A DNA stretch of 64,000 nucleotides from Stenotrophomonas geniculata ATCC 19374 = JCM 13324 (GTDB lineage Bacteria; Pseudomonadota; Gammaproteobacteria; Xanthomonadales; Xanthomonadaceae). Positions 19,109 to 27,271 of this stretch are shown one piece after another. Within the stretch, counting starts at the first letter, position 1. Each line of letters opens with the position of its first letter. The stretch covers positions 37,032-101,031 of the forward strand of contig NZ_LLXT01000104.1 in assembly GCF_001431625.1 (NCBI RefSeq), in the 5' to 3' direction. The translations under genes were made by a program, and so were the position numbers. Under the pieces are notes generated by a model. It did no database searches and was not told the origin of the DNA. It was given only the letters and a program-made list of their open reading frames with translations.

Positions 19109-19160
19109 GGCCTCTATCGTCGTGGAGTGCGGGTTTTCAGGGCATTGCACGCGTGGCCGC

Positions 19161-19751
19161 TCAGGGCTGCGCGGGCGTGGTAGGTGCGGTCGGACCCTGT
19201 GCGGTGTGCTTGTGTGCCTTCAGGCCGATGGCGCCAGCCTTGACCTCGCCGGATGTGCTGATGTCCTTGCCGGCACTGATCGCACCGGTGACGTCCAGGT
19301 CGCCAGTCGCCTTGACCGATGGCGTATCGAGCACGATCGACTCACTGGCGATCACCTGTGCACTTGCACAGGTGACGATGACCTTGCCGCTGCCGACATC
19401 GACGTTGAGCGTTGCGGTTTCCTGGTCGTACTCGACAACGCTGCCGTCGGCGAACTCGGTGCGGTGCCGCAGCCGCGAGTCGGCGGGCGCCGGGAACCGG
19501 TCCTGGTACAGGCTGCCGAGAACGAGTGCCTGGCCGGGGTCGCCATAGGGGCACGCCAGCAGCACCTGCTCGCCGGGTTCGGGTGCACACCAGCTGCGCA
19601 CGCCCGGGCCAGCACGGCGCTCCAGCCAGGGAATCCAGTCGGTCAGCATGCCGTCTGCATCCACGCGCACGCGGCCGCCCGCTTCGTCCAGCTCGCGCAC
19701 GACGCCGATCATCAGCAGGTTGCCGATCAGGCGCGCGTGTTCGGCACTCAT
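19161..19751 (-). CDS. V: tailocin spike protein V
   Basis: 196 residues. An OB-like N-terminal domain (RVRVDADGMLTDWIPWLERR, PEPGEQVLLACPYGD) is followed by a beta-helix (GDLDVTGAISAGKDIST) and an apex LKAHKHTAQGP, whose H-x-H would bind iron at the tip. This is the membrane-piercing spike. It overlaps the preceding gene by ATGA. Confidence 0.92.
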   Translation of the reverse strand: MSAEHARLIGNLLMIGVVRELDEAGGRVRVDADGMLTDWIPWLERRAGPGVRSWCAPEPGEQVLLACPYGDPGQALVLGSLYQDRFPAPADSRLRHRTEFADGSVVEYDQETATLNVDVGSGKVIVTCASAQVIASESIVLDTPSVKATGDLDVTGAISAGKDISTSGEVKAGAIGLKAHKHTAQGPTAPTTPAQP

Positions 19752-20302
19752 GGTGCTGCTCCTTCAATGGGCTGGTAGCGTGCTTCGTGATCACGACCGA
19801 TCTCCGGTACGAAGCTGTAGAAGGCCTGGGGAACTGCGCCTCCGGTCTCCTCCCAGGCGTTGCTGCCCAAAGCGACCGGCAGTGACCACTCCACCAGCCA
19901 GGTGCGAAGGCCTGGCTGCGCCGCCGCCGTGTCTTCGGGCAGTGCGGCGATCACATCGATCGCGCCGCTGGCCGCGCCGGGGAACCGGCCGAGCTGGTGC
20001 AGCCAGCCGGCGAGCGCGACGGCGGCCTTGCGCAGCTGCAGTGCCGCGTCGATAGCGGCGGCAGCGACGACGACGCGTGCCTCGAAGCGCAGCAATGCCT
20101 GCATCTGCCCGCTGCCATCGTCCTTGTCCTTGCTGCGATCGCAGCGGGTCATTGCCAGCAGGCAGGCGGGTGTGGCCAGGCCTTCAGCACCGGGTTCGCG
20201 ATAGAACTCGACGGTTGCGAAGTCCGGGAAGCGGGCGCGGATCGCGGCTTCGATGGCGGGGTGCAGTGCGTCGAGAATGGAAGAGGAGGAGTTGGTCGCC
20301 AT
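19748..20302 (-). CDS. putative tail completion/terminator protein
   Basis: 184 residues. I see no clear match to P2 gpR or gpS, but the gene holds their place between the lysis cassette and V. ILDALHPAIEAAIRARFPDFATVEFYREP and WLVEWSLPVALG resemble DUF1834/gp37-like tail proteins of Mu-type phages. Such proteins cap the tube end. Overlaps V by ATGA. Confidence 0.6.
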   Translation of the reverse strand: MATNSSSSILDALHPAIEAAIRARFPDFATVEFYREPGAEGLATPACLLAMTRCDRSKDKDDGSGQMQALLRFEARVVVAAAAIDAALQLRKAAVALAGWLHQLGRFPGAASGAIDVIAALPEDTAAAQPGLRTWLVEWSLPVALGSNAWEETGGAVPQAFYSFVPEIGRDHEARYQPIEGAAP

Positions 20303-20412
20303 GTCAGCTCGTGCGTTGAATGGGAGTACGCGCCTGGTTGGGGACGCGCGCTGTCTGCATCCAGTGTTGCCATCACCCGCCGCATGGGACATTGCAGGCG
20401 TGGCCGCGGGGA

Positions 20413-20754
20413 TCAGCGCTGTTGTCGCGCGGTGGCCGTGCCGGTGGCTGTGCACTCTGCAGGCGCCATTGGCGCTGTACCGTTGAGGGTGATCCCCTGC
20501 TGGCTGCCGAGGCTGCACAGCAGGGCACGCAGCTGGTCGGCCAGTGCGTGGTACTGCCGCGCGACGGCAACGTGATTGCGTAGCAGCGCATCGTCGTTGG
20601 CCGCCTGCAGGTCCGGCAGCTCGTCCGGCGCACGCAGCTGCGCCGGGGCGATGCTGAGATCAACGCGACAGGGCGCGACCGGCGTTGGCTTCGCGCCAGA
20701 TGCGCACGAACTCAGCATCAGCATCGCCGCGGTCACGGCCAGGAGTCTTGGCAT
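20413..20754 (-). CDS. outer-membrane spanin subunit (Rz1-like lipoprotein)
   Basis: 113 residues. The lipoprotein signal MPRLLAVTAAMLMLSSCASG has lipobox LSSC. The first 95 bases lie inside the Rz gene in another frame, the classic nested Rz/Rz1 layout. The mature part is longer than usual Rz1 and has DUF2514-like helical content. Links to Rz to fuse inner and outer membranes at lysis. Confidence 0.8.
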   Translation of the reverse strand: MPRLLAVTAAMLMLSSCASGAKPTPVAPCRVDLSIAPAQLRAPDELPDLQAANDDALLRNHVAVARQYHALADQLRALLCSLGSQQGITLNGTAPMAPAECTATGTATARQQR

Positions 20755-21037
20755 GGGTCTCGATGTCCTGTTGCAGGGTTTGGAATTGCCGGGTGCGTTC
20801 GGCCTGCGTGGCCAGGCGCTGCGATTCGGCCTGCGCACCTGCGCGGGCGTTGCCGAGGTCCCGCTGATGTGCGGCCTGCGCCGCATCAGCGCGCGATGCC
20901 TGCTGTGCGGTCTGGACGGTGGCGATGGCAAGGTCCGCGCTGCGGTCGCGCAGCGTCCACCCCAGCCAGGCACAGCATGCATGGGTACCGGCGAGGACCA
21001 GCAGGCCCATGCGGAACCGCAGGGCGACGGGCGTCAC
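20660..21037 (-). CDS. inner-membrane spanin subunit (Rz-like)
   Basis: 125 residues with a GTG start overlapping the endolysin stop (GTGA). N-terminal membrane anchor about residues 10-28 (MGLLVLAGTHACCAWLGW), then a long periplasmic coiled coil rich in Ala/Gln/Arg. Works with the nested Rz1. Confidence 0.82.
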   Translation of the reverse strand: MTPVALRFRMGLLVLAGTHACCAWLGWTLRDRSADLAIATVQTAQQASRADAAQAAHQRDLGNARAGAQAESQRLATQAERTRQFQTLQQDIETHAKTPGRDRGDADAEFVRIWREANAGRALSR

Positions 21038-21519
21038 TGCAGGCCTCCGCCGGCGGCGCGGTAGGCCACGCGCAGTGTTTCCAGCGCATGCTCCTTCTGC
21101 CCGTAGCCGGCGCCCGGCAGTGACGCCCAGATACGTCGTGCGGCGTTGATGCCGGCATCGAAGCGACCGAGGCGGATCAATTCGTAGGCACCGCATTGCT
21201 TGAGCAGCGCCACGGCCGCGCGGTCCTGCGAAACCGGGCCGAAGTCGGGCAGGCCCAGCCGCGCGCGCAGGTCATCCCAGGTACTGCGCAGGAACTGGTA
21301 GCGACCGGCGGCACTGGACTTGATGCCATAGCGTGGCAGCGACACCAGCACGCGGGGATGGTCGCGGTAGTCGTTGAACAACTGGCCACCCACGATCACG
21401 TCGTAGCCGCGGTCACGCGAGTGCTGGCTGGGGATGTCGGTGCCTTCGGATACCGCCAGCATGTCCAGGAATGCGGCGACGTTGGCCCCACCGAGGGCGC
21501 TGGCTGCAGCGGCGGTCAT
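21034..21519 (-). CDS. endolysin, lambda R-like lytic transglycosylase (GH104)
   Basis: 161 residues. AFLDMLAVSEGTD holds the catalytic Glu of lambda R; GYDVIVGGQLFNDYRDHPR, GRYQFLRSTWDDLR and IWASLPGAGYGQKEH are nearly family-consensus. Cleaves the glycan strands at lysis. No signal peptide, so it depends on the holin. Start coupled to the holin stop by ATGA. Confidence 0.93.
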   Translation of the reverse strand: MTAAAASALGGANVAAFLDMLAVSEGTDIPSQHSRDRGYDVIVGGQLFNDYRDHPRVLVSLPRYGIKSSAAGRYQFLRSTWDDLRARLGLPDFGPVSQDRAAVALLKQCGAYELIRLGRFDAGINAARRIWASLPGAGYGQKEHALETLRVAYRAAGGGLQ

Positions 21520-21866
21520 GCGGCGGCCCCCGGCTGCTTGCGCACCAGGTTCAACAGCGCGTCTATCTGCACGCTCTGCTGGGCGATCTGCGCGCGCAGG
21601 GCGTTGACCTCGCCGCGCAGTTGGCCGATCTCCTGGGCCATTGCTTCGCGCTCGTGCATCAGGCCGTCGGCGCGGGTACGCTCGGCTGCGAGCTGCTCCT
21701 GCAGGGTGCGCAGGGTGTTGCTGGTGGCCTCGTCTGCGGTGCGGTCGACCTTGGCCGACGACAACCATTGGCGCAGCCACAGCGACACCGCGATCAGTAC
21801 ACCCGAGGTTCCCCCTAGATATTTGGCCCAGTCCGGTACACCGGCCAGCAGGTCGCTCTCGTTCAT
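21516..21866 (-). CDS. holin-like membrane protein
   Basis: 116 residues. One membrane segment near residues 15-34 (YLGGTSGVLIAVSLWLRQWL), then a long coiled coil (residues 45-105). Position before the endolysin and size suggest the holin, but one membrane span plus a coiled coil is unusual. Overlaps both neighbours by ATGA. Confidence 0.65.
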   Translation of the reverse strand: MNESDLLAGVPDWAKYLGGTSGVLIAVSLWLRQWLSSAKVDRTADEATSNTLRTLQEQLAAERTRADGLMHEREAMAQEIGQLRGEVNALRAQIAQQSVQIDALLNLVRKQPGAAA

Positions 21867-22312
21867 GCGCGTGCGTACCCCTTGAGCAGGGCCGGATGGA
21901 CCGCGGTCGGTGGCGCGGAACGGGCGCCACGCAGGGCGCGCTTGATGGTGGTCTGCGAGACACCGAACTCGCGCGCGACGTGCTCGCGCGGCATGCCACA
22001 GGCGACCGCTCGTGCGATCTGCTCGCGGCGCTCATGGGCGCTGGCTGCAAAGCACGAGGCCAGGAACAGCAGCTCGCCACCGAAGTGGTTGACCAGCCGT
22101 TGGGCAACGTCGCGGCCGAGGATGTCGATCAGGCGATGCTGGTCGGGCAGGGTGGAGGGAACGTAGACGATGACGCGATGACGGCCGGTGGTGCTGGACG
22201 TTGTCGGCGGCCACGCACGCACCAGCGTGAGGGCTGCGGATTCGCCGATGACCTCGGCCAGGGTCTGGATGCTGTCGGGCAGGGCGTTCATGGAGGATGT
22301 CTTCAGTGGCAT
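21863..22312 (-). CDS. Mor-family transcription activator, first gene of tail operon
   Basis: 149 residues. Two Mor-like blocks (LAEVIGESAALTLVRAWP and LIDILGRDVAQRLVNHFGGELLFL) are followed by a helix-turn-helix ending REHVAREFGVSQTTIKRAL, the layout of Mu Mor/C relatives that activate phage middle or late genes. The start MPLKTSS is chosen for GGAG 4 bases upstream; MNALPDS at 22291 lacks a ribosome site. Likely binds the box at 22341-22363 and drives its own operon. Confidence 0.75.
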   Translation of the reverse strand: MPLKTSSMNALPDSIQTLAEVIGESAALTLVRAWPPTTSSTTGRHRVIVYVPSTLPDQHRLIDILGRDVAQRLVNHFGGELLFLASCFAASAHERREQIARAVACGMPREHVAREFGVSQTTIKRALRGARSAPPTAVHPALLKGYARA

Positions 22313-22340
22313 TGATCTCCACTGTTGCCATCCCTCACTG

Positions 22341-22363
22341 CCAGTCAACACCTTTCGTCTACT
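22341..22363 (-). promoter_or_regulatory. shared box A, upstream of tail operon
   Basis: On the minus strand: AGTAGACGAAAGGTGTTGAC followed by TGG. 22 of 23 bases match box B at 24158-24180. TTGACT could itself be a -35 element. It lies 28 bases before the Mor gene start codon. Confidence 0.75.
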
Positions 22364-22601
22364 TTCGAGTATGGGTGCTGAAGGTATTCATCGGTGCCCC
22401 GAGGACGGGTGAGGATGGCTGCTCGGGAGCGCATGACGCCCTGCGGCCGCTGGCTGTTGCTGCTGATGTTTGCTCCTTCCTTCGTACTCGCAGTCCTCAC
22501 AGAGAGGAGGGAAAGGCAGATCAAGGGGATGTGGCAGGTATGGGGTGAGGATGGCGTCCCGTTGGTCGTCCTCCCTCACACCGGTGAGCAGGCCCTGAAA
22601 C
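22364..22601. other. intergenic part of a 339-base gap
   Basis: Between box A and the terminator at 22602-22629. Short open frames are present on the plus strand but none is convincing. No repeat seen. Confidence 0.5.
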
Positions 22602-22629
22602 GAAAAAGCCCCGGACGATGCCGGGGCTT
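22602..22629 (-). terminator. intrinsic terminator of the kinase operon
   Basis: AAGCCCCGG-ACGATG-CCGGGGCTT stem, followed on the minus strand by a T run. It ends transcription of the 22652-24096 unit and insulates the tail operon. Confidence 0.85.
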
Positions 22630-22651
22630 CAGGACTGCAGGTGGTGCTGGA

Positions 22652-23035
22652 TCAAAGGTCGAATACCAGGTTGCCGCCGGTCTTGCGCGGAATGTAGCCG
22701 GCATCACGCAGCCAGCGCGCTGCATTGACCTGGTCCATGCGCTTGACCGGGAAGCGGTTGGCGAACATCAGGAACCGCGCCACGGTGATCGATTCGCCCT
22801 TGCCCTTCAGGGCGGCCAGGGTCTCGGTGAACCACGGCGCGGGAGGTTGCTGGCTGCCAGGACGAGCCGCAGTGCGTTCCTGCCGGGTGGTGCCGGTCTC
22901 GGCCCGGGCGTTGGCCAGCGAGCACAGCGAGATGAAGATCGCGTCCAGGCTCACGATGTCCTTGCCACCCTTGGGCTGCGACTTGAACAATTCGATGGCC
23001 TTCTGGCGCGTCGACGTGAACTGTTCGACCTCCAT
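22652..23035 (-). CDS. phage-associated protein with possible winged-helix C-terminus
   Basis: 127 residues; not recognised by family. A disordered, Gln/Pro-rich middle (RPGSQQPPAPW) separates an N-terminal helical part from a C-terminal stretch (TVARFLMFANRF ... AARWLRDAGYIPRKTGGNLV) that resembles the small DNA-binding end of some phage replication proteins. A strong AAAGAGGA ribosome site precedes the ATG. Confidence 0.7.
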   Translation of the reverse strand: MEVEQFTSTRQKAIELFKSQPKGGKDIVSLDAIFISLCSLANARAETGTTRQERTAARPGSQQPPAPWFTETLAALKGKGESITVARFLMFANRFPVKRMDQVNAARWLRDAGYIPRKTGGNLVFDL

Positions 23036-23188
23036 GACAATTCCTCTTTGCGAAATGATTGGGGATGCAGGGTGACGACAGGTGCCGTCGGTGATGGGGG
23101 ACGACCTTACATCATTTTCGCCGATGATGGGCCGGAACCTGCGGTTGGGTCAGGGGAAGCTGCAGGGCAGCGCGGCCCTGCTCCAGGC

Positions 23189-23827
23189 TCAGATCACGCC
23201 GCGCGACAGCAGCTGGTCCAGCGTCCTGCGTACCAGATCGGCCCGGCTGCCGTCGTTGCTTACCTCGATGTCGACCAGCTCATCGGGCAGTGGCTGCTCG
23301 CTGGCGTGGGTGTCATGGCCTCCATGGCCCGGGCGGCTGACGCGGATCACGACACCACCGCGGCGACGGATCGCGCAGGCCTCATTACTGAAGCGGACGT
23401 CGGGCACCAGTCCTCCCGCAGGCAGGCGCGCGAACAGCGAGCGTACCCACAACTCGGGATGGACACGGTCGCGGCCCCATTCGGTACCCGCGGTCTGCAT
23501 CAGGTGGCGAGGAGTAAGTTCGGCCAGCCAGTCGATGGTGTCCTCCTTGCGGCTGTCCAGTTCACGCAGGGAGAGCCCGAGGAGGGACGCGACGAACTGC
23601 CGCAGCGGTGCGGCGAAGCTGTCGCAGGGCAGTGCCAGTGCCGACGCCAGCCCGCTGGCGAGGGTGTCCTTGCCCGCGCGCTGGGCGCCGGCGATGCCGA
23701 TGTAGAGCGGCGGACCCGCCTGCGGGCGTGCGCGGAGCGCAGTGCTGGCCAGGGCAGGCCCGGCACGGAACGCAGCCAGCGTGTCGGCGATCATGCGATG
23801 GCCGCTGTCGAGGGACGCGGGAATCAT
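23189..23827 (-). CDS. deoxynucleoside monophosphate kinase-like protein
   Basis: 212 residues. Walker A GIAGAQRAGKDTLA at about residues 43-57, and TPRHLMQTAGTEWGRDRVHPELW is the signature of T4 gp1-like dNMP kinases, which raise dNTP supply during phage replication. LVPDVRFSNEACAIRRRGG fits the lid/core region. It is out of place in a tail-only cluster. Confidence 0.82.
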   Translation of the reverse strand: MIPASLDSGHRMIADTLAAFRAGPALASTALRARPQAGPPLYIGIAGAQRAGKDTLASGLASALALPCDSFAAPLRQFVASLLGLSLRELDSRKEDTIDWLAELTPRHLMQTAGTEWGRDRVHPELWVRSLFARLPAGGLVPDVRFSNEACAIRRRGGVVIRVSRPGHGGHDTHASEQPLPDELVDIEVSNDGSRADLVRRTLDQLLSRGVI

Positions 23828-23868
23828 GGGAAATCTACTCCTTGAAGGACGTGGCCGCTGCCGGTGGA

Positions 23869-24096
23869 TCAGGAATCACGTGCGGCGGTGCTGCGGGCGC
23901 GCAGGATGCGCTGGGTGATGCGGCCACCGCGCGCTGCCGCCGCGATCGGGTCAAAGCACAACATGGCGGTACGCGTACGACGGCCGGCAGCAAGGTGATC
24001 GCGGATGGTCCGCTCGGACAGTACCGGTACCCGTTGGTGGATCTGTCGCACGGTGAGCTGCTCACCTTCGAAGGCATGCAGTCGGGGTCGAGGCAT
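23869..24096 (-). CDS. small phage protein with helix-turn-helix-like segment
   Basis: 75 residues, basic. LTVRQIHQRVPVLSERTIRDHLAAG reads like a helix-turn-helix. First gene after box B, so a regulator or replication accessory is plausible. AGGAG lies upstream of the ATG. Confidence 0.65.
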   Translation of the reverse strand: MPRPRLHAFEGEQLTVRQIHQRVPVLSERTIRDHLAAGRRTRTAMLCFDPIAAAARGGRITQRILRARSTAARDS

Positions 24097-24157
24097 GGCG
24101 GAAGCGCTCCTGGAAGGTGGCGTGGCCGATACAGTCATCTTGCCTCTGTGGACCGCT

Positions 24158-24180
24158 CCAGTCAACACCTTTCATCTACT
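24158..24180 (-). promoter_or_regulatory. shared box B, upstream of kinase operon
   Basis: Minus strand AGTAGATGAAAGGTGTTGAC then TGG. TTGACT is followed after 17 bases by CAAGAT, an acceptable -10. It overlaps the 3' end of the 91-residue gene. Confidence 0.75.
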
Positions 24181-24447
24181 GGCATCCTCGGCGGGCTGGG
24201 AGGGGGGATTGGCGATCCATTGCCGTACCGCCAGTGACGCCAATCGCTCGCGCTCCACAGGACCCCGGGTGGCCTGTACGCGCGCCAGGTACTGCTGGCG
24301 ATGCCGGCGCGGGCTGATCGTTCTGCACCGCCCTTGAGCGTCGATGCAGCGGTAGCCCGCCAGTTGCAGCAGGCGCCGTGCCTCGCAGTCGAGGCGCCAC
24401 TCGGCGCTGTCGCTGCCGACTTCGCGGCCATCATGGGTGCGTGGCAT
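24172..24447 (-). CDS. uncharacterised phage-type protein, 91 residues
   Basis: Starts within the primase-helicase stop (TGATG), so translated with it. RLLQLAGYRCIDAQGRCRTISPRRHRQQYLARVQA and ERLASLAVRQWIAN look like a small helical, basic protein. DUF7696-like composition, but family not certain. Confidence 0.7.
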   Translation of the reverse strand: MPRTHDGREVGSDSAEWRLDCEARRLLQLAGYRCIDAQGRCRTISPRRHRQQYLARVQATRGPVERERLASLAVRQWIANPPSQPAEDASR

Positions 24448-26783
24448 CAGAACGGTCCTGCGATGTGTTCGGACAGGCTGCGGCTGCGCGGTGGCATCAG
24501 CCATACCTTTGCCCGTTCCTTGCCCACCACGCGGGTGCGCACGCCATGCCGCTTCACCACGTAGGCGGCGGCCTCGTTGACCTCGCGCCGGTTCGGTCTG
24601 TCGATGCCCACCGCGATGACGATCTCGGTGGCACGGTAGTGCGTGCTCCAATGCTCGGCGGGGAGGGACCAGTCGAAGTGGCGATCGATCAGCTCGGCGA
24701 TAGGCGAGATGGGTTCGTGCTCGCTGTTGGTGGCATTGAGCGCATCCAGCTCTTCGCCGGACAGGTGCCAGGTCTCGCCATTGCGGTACAGCGCGTGGGC
24801 TTCGGCCCACACCTGCTGCATGTCGATCCGCGCCGGTTCACCCAACGCCACGGCATGCACGGTCCACCAGCGGCTGTTGCCGGTCGCGTCACGCAGGAAG
24901 CGCTCGTCGTTGACACTGGCGAACAGGATGGTGCGCCGCGCATAGCGCGATTCGGTGCGTGCGTAAGGCCGGCGGATTTCATCGTGGCTGCGCGAGATGA
25001 ATGATTTCAGCGCGGCGATATCAGTGCGGCGGAAGGTGGCGTCGACCTCACCCAGCTCCACGATCCACTTGGAGATGACCTGCTTGATGCTGTCCTTGTT
25101 GGTGGGGTCGAGTACCACGCCATCGGCGATCAGCTGCAGTTCGGCCGGTGCCAGCTGCCGTGCCCAGCGCGTCTTGCCCAGATTCTGCCTGGAGACGAAG
25201 GTCAGTACACCACGCGCGACCACGCCATCCGGTTCAAAGGCGGCCGCCACGCCGGAGATCAGCCAGCGCCGCATCAGCACCTCCTTCAGGATGCGGCCAT
25301 CGGCCATGCGCGTGGGCTGGGCTTCCTGCACGGTGTCGAAGAACGCCTGGAGGCGGGAGTGGCCATCCCAGGGCTGCGAGGTGATCCAGCTGGCAACGGG
25401 ATTGTAGGGATTGGCTTCGGCCACCTGGCACAGGTTGGTCTCGAAGCTGGCGGTGGCCATGCCGGCACGGTGCATGCAGTCCATCACTTCGCCGGCGGCA
25501 ACCTCCTTGGCATTGTCGATCGTGGACTGGAGGTCCGGCACCAGGATCTCCAGGTCCTTGCGGATGACGTTGTAACGCACCGTAACGCCGGTGCGGCGGC
25601 ACAGCTCGGCGAGATTGCGCGCGGTCGGCAACGGGCGGCCGCGTGCGCTGCTGTCGGGGAACGGAGTGAAGGTATCGAAGGCGGAGAGGTTGCCGGGAAC
25701 CTGGTAGCTCGCGGCGGCCGGGGAGCGTGTGCCGCTCTCGGCGGGGACTTCGCCCGGCGCGCACGGTGGGTCGGCAAGCAGCTGCGCGCGCAGTGCTTCC
25801 AGGCCTTCACGCCGATGCAGGTCGTTGAAGTCGGTGGGGCGATCATCGTCGCCGTGCACGATGGCGAATTCCGGCCAGACCACCCGAGCACCGATGTCCG
25901 CCGCAGCCTGCGTGGCCTGGCTGACACCAGGGTTCTCCAGTGGTTGCCGCGTCCATTGGTCGTTATCCGCGCAGAGCACGAACGAGGCATCGGGTACGGC
26001 GTTGCGCCAGGCACGGGCCACGGCCGTCAGGTTGCCCGCATCCCACGCGACCACGACGCACCAGCCGGTGGCCTGATGGATCGATGCCGCGGTGGCATAG
26101 CCCTCGGCAATGGCGATGGGATGCCCGGGCAATGGTTTGCCGATGACATGGAAGCAGCCCTGCTTGCGGCCACCGGCCAGGAAGTCCTTGTCGCGCCCCA
26201 GTGCCGGGTCGGTACGGGGAAGGATCGCCTGCAGGGAGACGATGCGTCCGGCAGTGTTCACCACCGGCACCAACAGCGCATTCTCGATGTGGCGGAACAC
26301 CAGCCCATCGCTGTTGCGTACCGGCCACGCTGCCACGCGCAGGCCATGAGCGTGCACGCCCTTCCGGGCAAGATAGGGGTGGCTGTCGTCGGCGGGCATG
26401 GCCCGCTGCCACAGTACGTTGGCGGCCTTGGCTGCGGCATCCTCGCGCTCGCGTTGTTGCCGCTCCCGTTCGGTCCGGGCCGATTCCTGGCGCTGCCGGA
26501 TCGCGCGCTGCTCGGTGGGACTCAGCGTGGCCGGTGATTGCGCGCACCAGGCGTGACGGGTCCCGGTACGCCAGCTGCCGAACTCGCCGGCGGGCACGTT
26601 GTCGCCGAACAGGACCGCCCAGCCATTGCGGGTGCCACGACGGTCACCCTCCACGTGGAAGCGCACCAGCGTGCCGTCGGCGTTGAGTGCATCGCGTCCG
26701 CGTGCGTCCGGCACGATGCCGTGTGCATGCATGGCCTGCAGGAACGCCGGGACGACGTCCTGCGTTGGGTGCGGTGTGTACAT
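24447..26783 (-). CDS. Toprim primase / VapE-type helicase
   Basis: 778 residues. An N-terminal zinc-less primase region (1-200) includes WAVLFGDNVPAGEFGSW. A Toprim domain spans about 210-320 (IAIAEGYATAASIHQATG, DNDQW). A VapE/SF3-like helicase spans about 420-680: WDGHSRLQAFFDTV, the Walker A variant SRQNLGKTRWARQ, WIVELGEVDATFRRTDIAALKSFIS, and RTILFASVNDERFLRDATGNSRWW. A start at 26783 matches the domain start. Such proteins initiate replication of phages and satellites. Confidence 0.88.
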   Translation of the reverse strand: MYTPHPTQDVVPAFLQAMHAHGIVPDARGRDALNADGTLVRFHVEGDRRGTRNGWAVLFGDNVPAGEFGSWRTGTRHAWCAQSPATLSPTEQRAIRQRQESARTERERQQREREDAAAKAANVLWQRAMPADDSHPYLARKGVHAHGLRVAAWPVRNSDGLVFRHIENALLVPVVNTAGRIVSLQAILPRTDPALGRDKDFLAGGRKQGCFHVIGKPLPGHPIAIAEGYATAASIHQATGWCVVVAWDAGNLTAVARAWRNAVPDASFVLCADNDQWTRQPLENPGVSQATQAAADIGARVVWPEFAIVHGDDDRPTDFNDLHRREGLEALRAQLLADPPCAPGEVPAESGTRSPAAASYQVPGNLSAFDTFTPFPDSSARGRPLPTARNLAELCRRTGVTVRYNVIRKDLEILVPDLQSTIDNAKEVAAGEVMDCMHRAGMATASFETNLCQVAEANPYNPVASWITSQPWDGHSRLQAFFDTVQEAQPTRMADGRILKEVLMRRWLISGVAAAFEPDGVVARGVLTFVSRQNLGKTRWARQLAPAELQLIADGVVLDPTNKDSIKQVISKWIVELGEVDATFRRTDIAALKSFISRSHDEIRRPYARTESRYARRTILFASVNDERFLRDATGNSRWWTVHAVALGEPARIDMQQVWAEAHALYRNGETWHLSGEELDALNATNSEHEPISPIAELIDRHFDWSLPAEHWSTHYRATEIVIAVGIDRPNRREVNEAAAYVVKRHGVRTRVVGKERAKVWLMPPRSRSLSEHIAGPF

Positions 26784-26896
26784 TCGGCTGGACCCCCTTG
26801 GAACGTTGTTCGATGCACAGCGACCGTGGATGGCAATGGCGCTGTGCGATGCCTGCGCTGTGCAGGCCATGCGGCGGCGGCCCGACGCGAAGTGGT
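26784..26896. other. leader of the primase gene
   Basis: Non-coding leader between the primase ATG and box C. No ribosome site of note beyond the purines before the ATG. Confidence 0.45.
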
Positions 26897-26919
26897 CAGC
26901 AGGTGATGGAAGGTGTTGA
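26897..26919 (+). promoter_or_regulatory. shared box C, facing the plus-strand small genes
   Basis: CAGCAGGTGATGGAAGGTGT then TGA. Same core as boxes A and B. Forms an inverted pair with box D 33 bases away. Confidence 0.65.
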
Positions 26920-26951
26920 TGTGGTCATGGTGTCCGATGGATCCGCCATTT

Positions 26952-26974
26952 GCAACACCTTTGGATACCTGCTG
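26952..26974 (-). promoter_or_regulatory. shared box D, facing the primase operon
   Basis: Minus strand CAGCAGGTATCCAAAGGTGT then TGC. Shares CAGCAGGT and AAGGTGTTG with box C. TTGCAA then 17 bases to CACCAT could be a weak promoter directed to the primase gene. Confidence 0.65.
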
Positions 26975-27157
26975 TCCCTGGATCCGCCAAGGGCGCTCCA
27001 CGCGGTTCAACATGCGACTGCGATCGCAGATCCGCATCATCGCCGTCTTGTGTCGCAATCGGCGAGAACCGGTTTCCGGATGATGGCCGCGCCGTTCGAC
27101 GCGGCCCTTCACTCTCTCTCGAACGCCCGCCAGGGCGCCCATGCACAAGGAGCCTGC
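26975..27157. other. divergent control region
   Basis: No gene supported. Contains the perfect palindrome CTGCGATCGCAG (27018-27029) and AACCGGTT (27067-27074). I see no typical CI repressor gene or LexA-type site here. Confidence 0.5.
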
Positions 27158-27259
27158 ATGACTGAAGCCGACCTCAATGAAATGCCCCGGCCTGACGCCA
27201 CATGCGCGCCGCAGGCCGCGGCCGCGACGTTCTCAATCAGTGCGACGACCCCTCGATAA
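27158..27259 (+). CDS. possible 33-residue peptide
   Basis: ATG 6 bases after AAGGAG, encoding MTEADLNEMPRPDATCAPQA then AAATFSISATTPR. It precedes the zinc-finger gene by 12 bases. The good ribosome site is the main support. It could be a leader peptide. Confidence 0.45.
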   Translation: MTEADLNEMPRPDATCAPQAAAATFSISATTPR

Positions 27260-27271
27260 AATACAACCCGC

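Noticed and set aside
22394..22651. Plus-strand frame starting MPRGRVRMAARERM
   Set aside because: Runs through a minus-strand terminator and into the antisense of a real gene.
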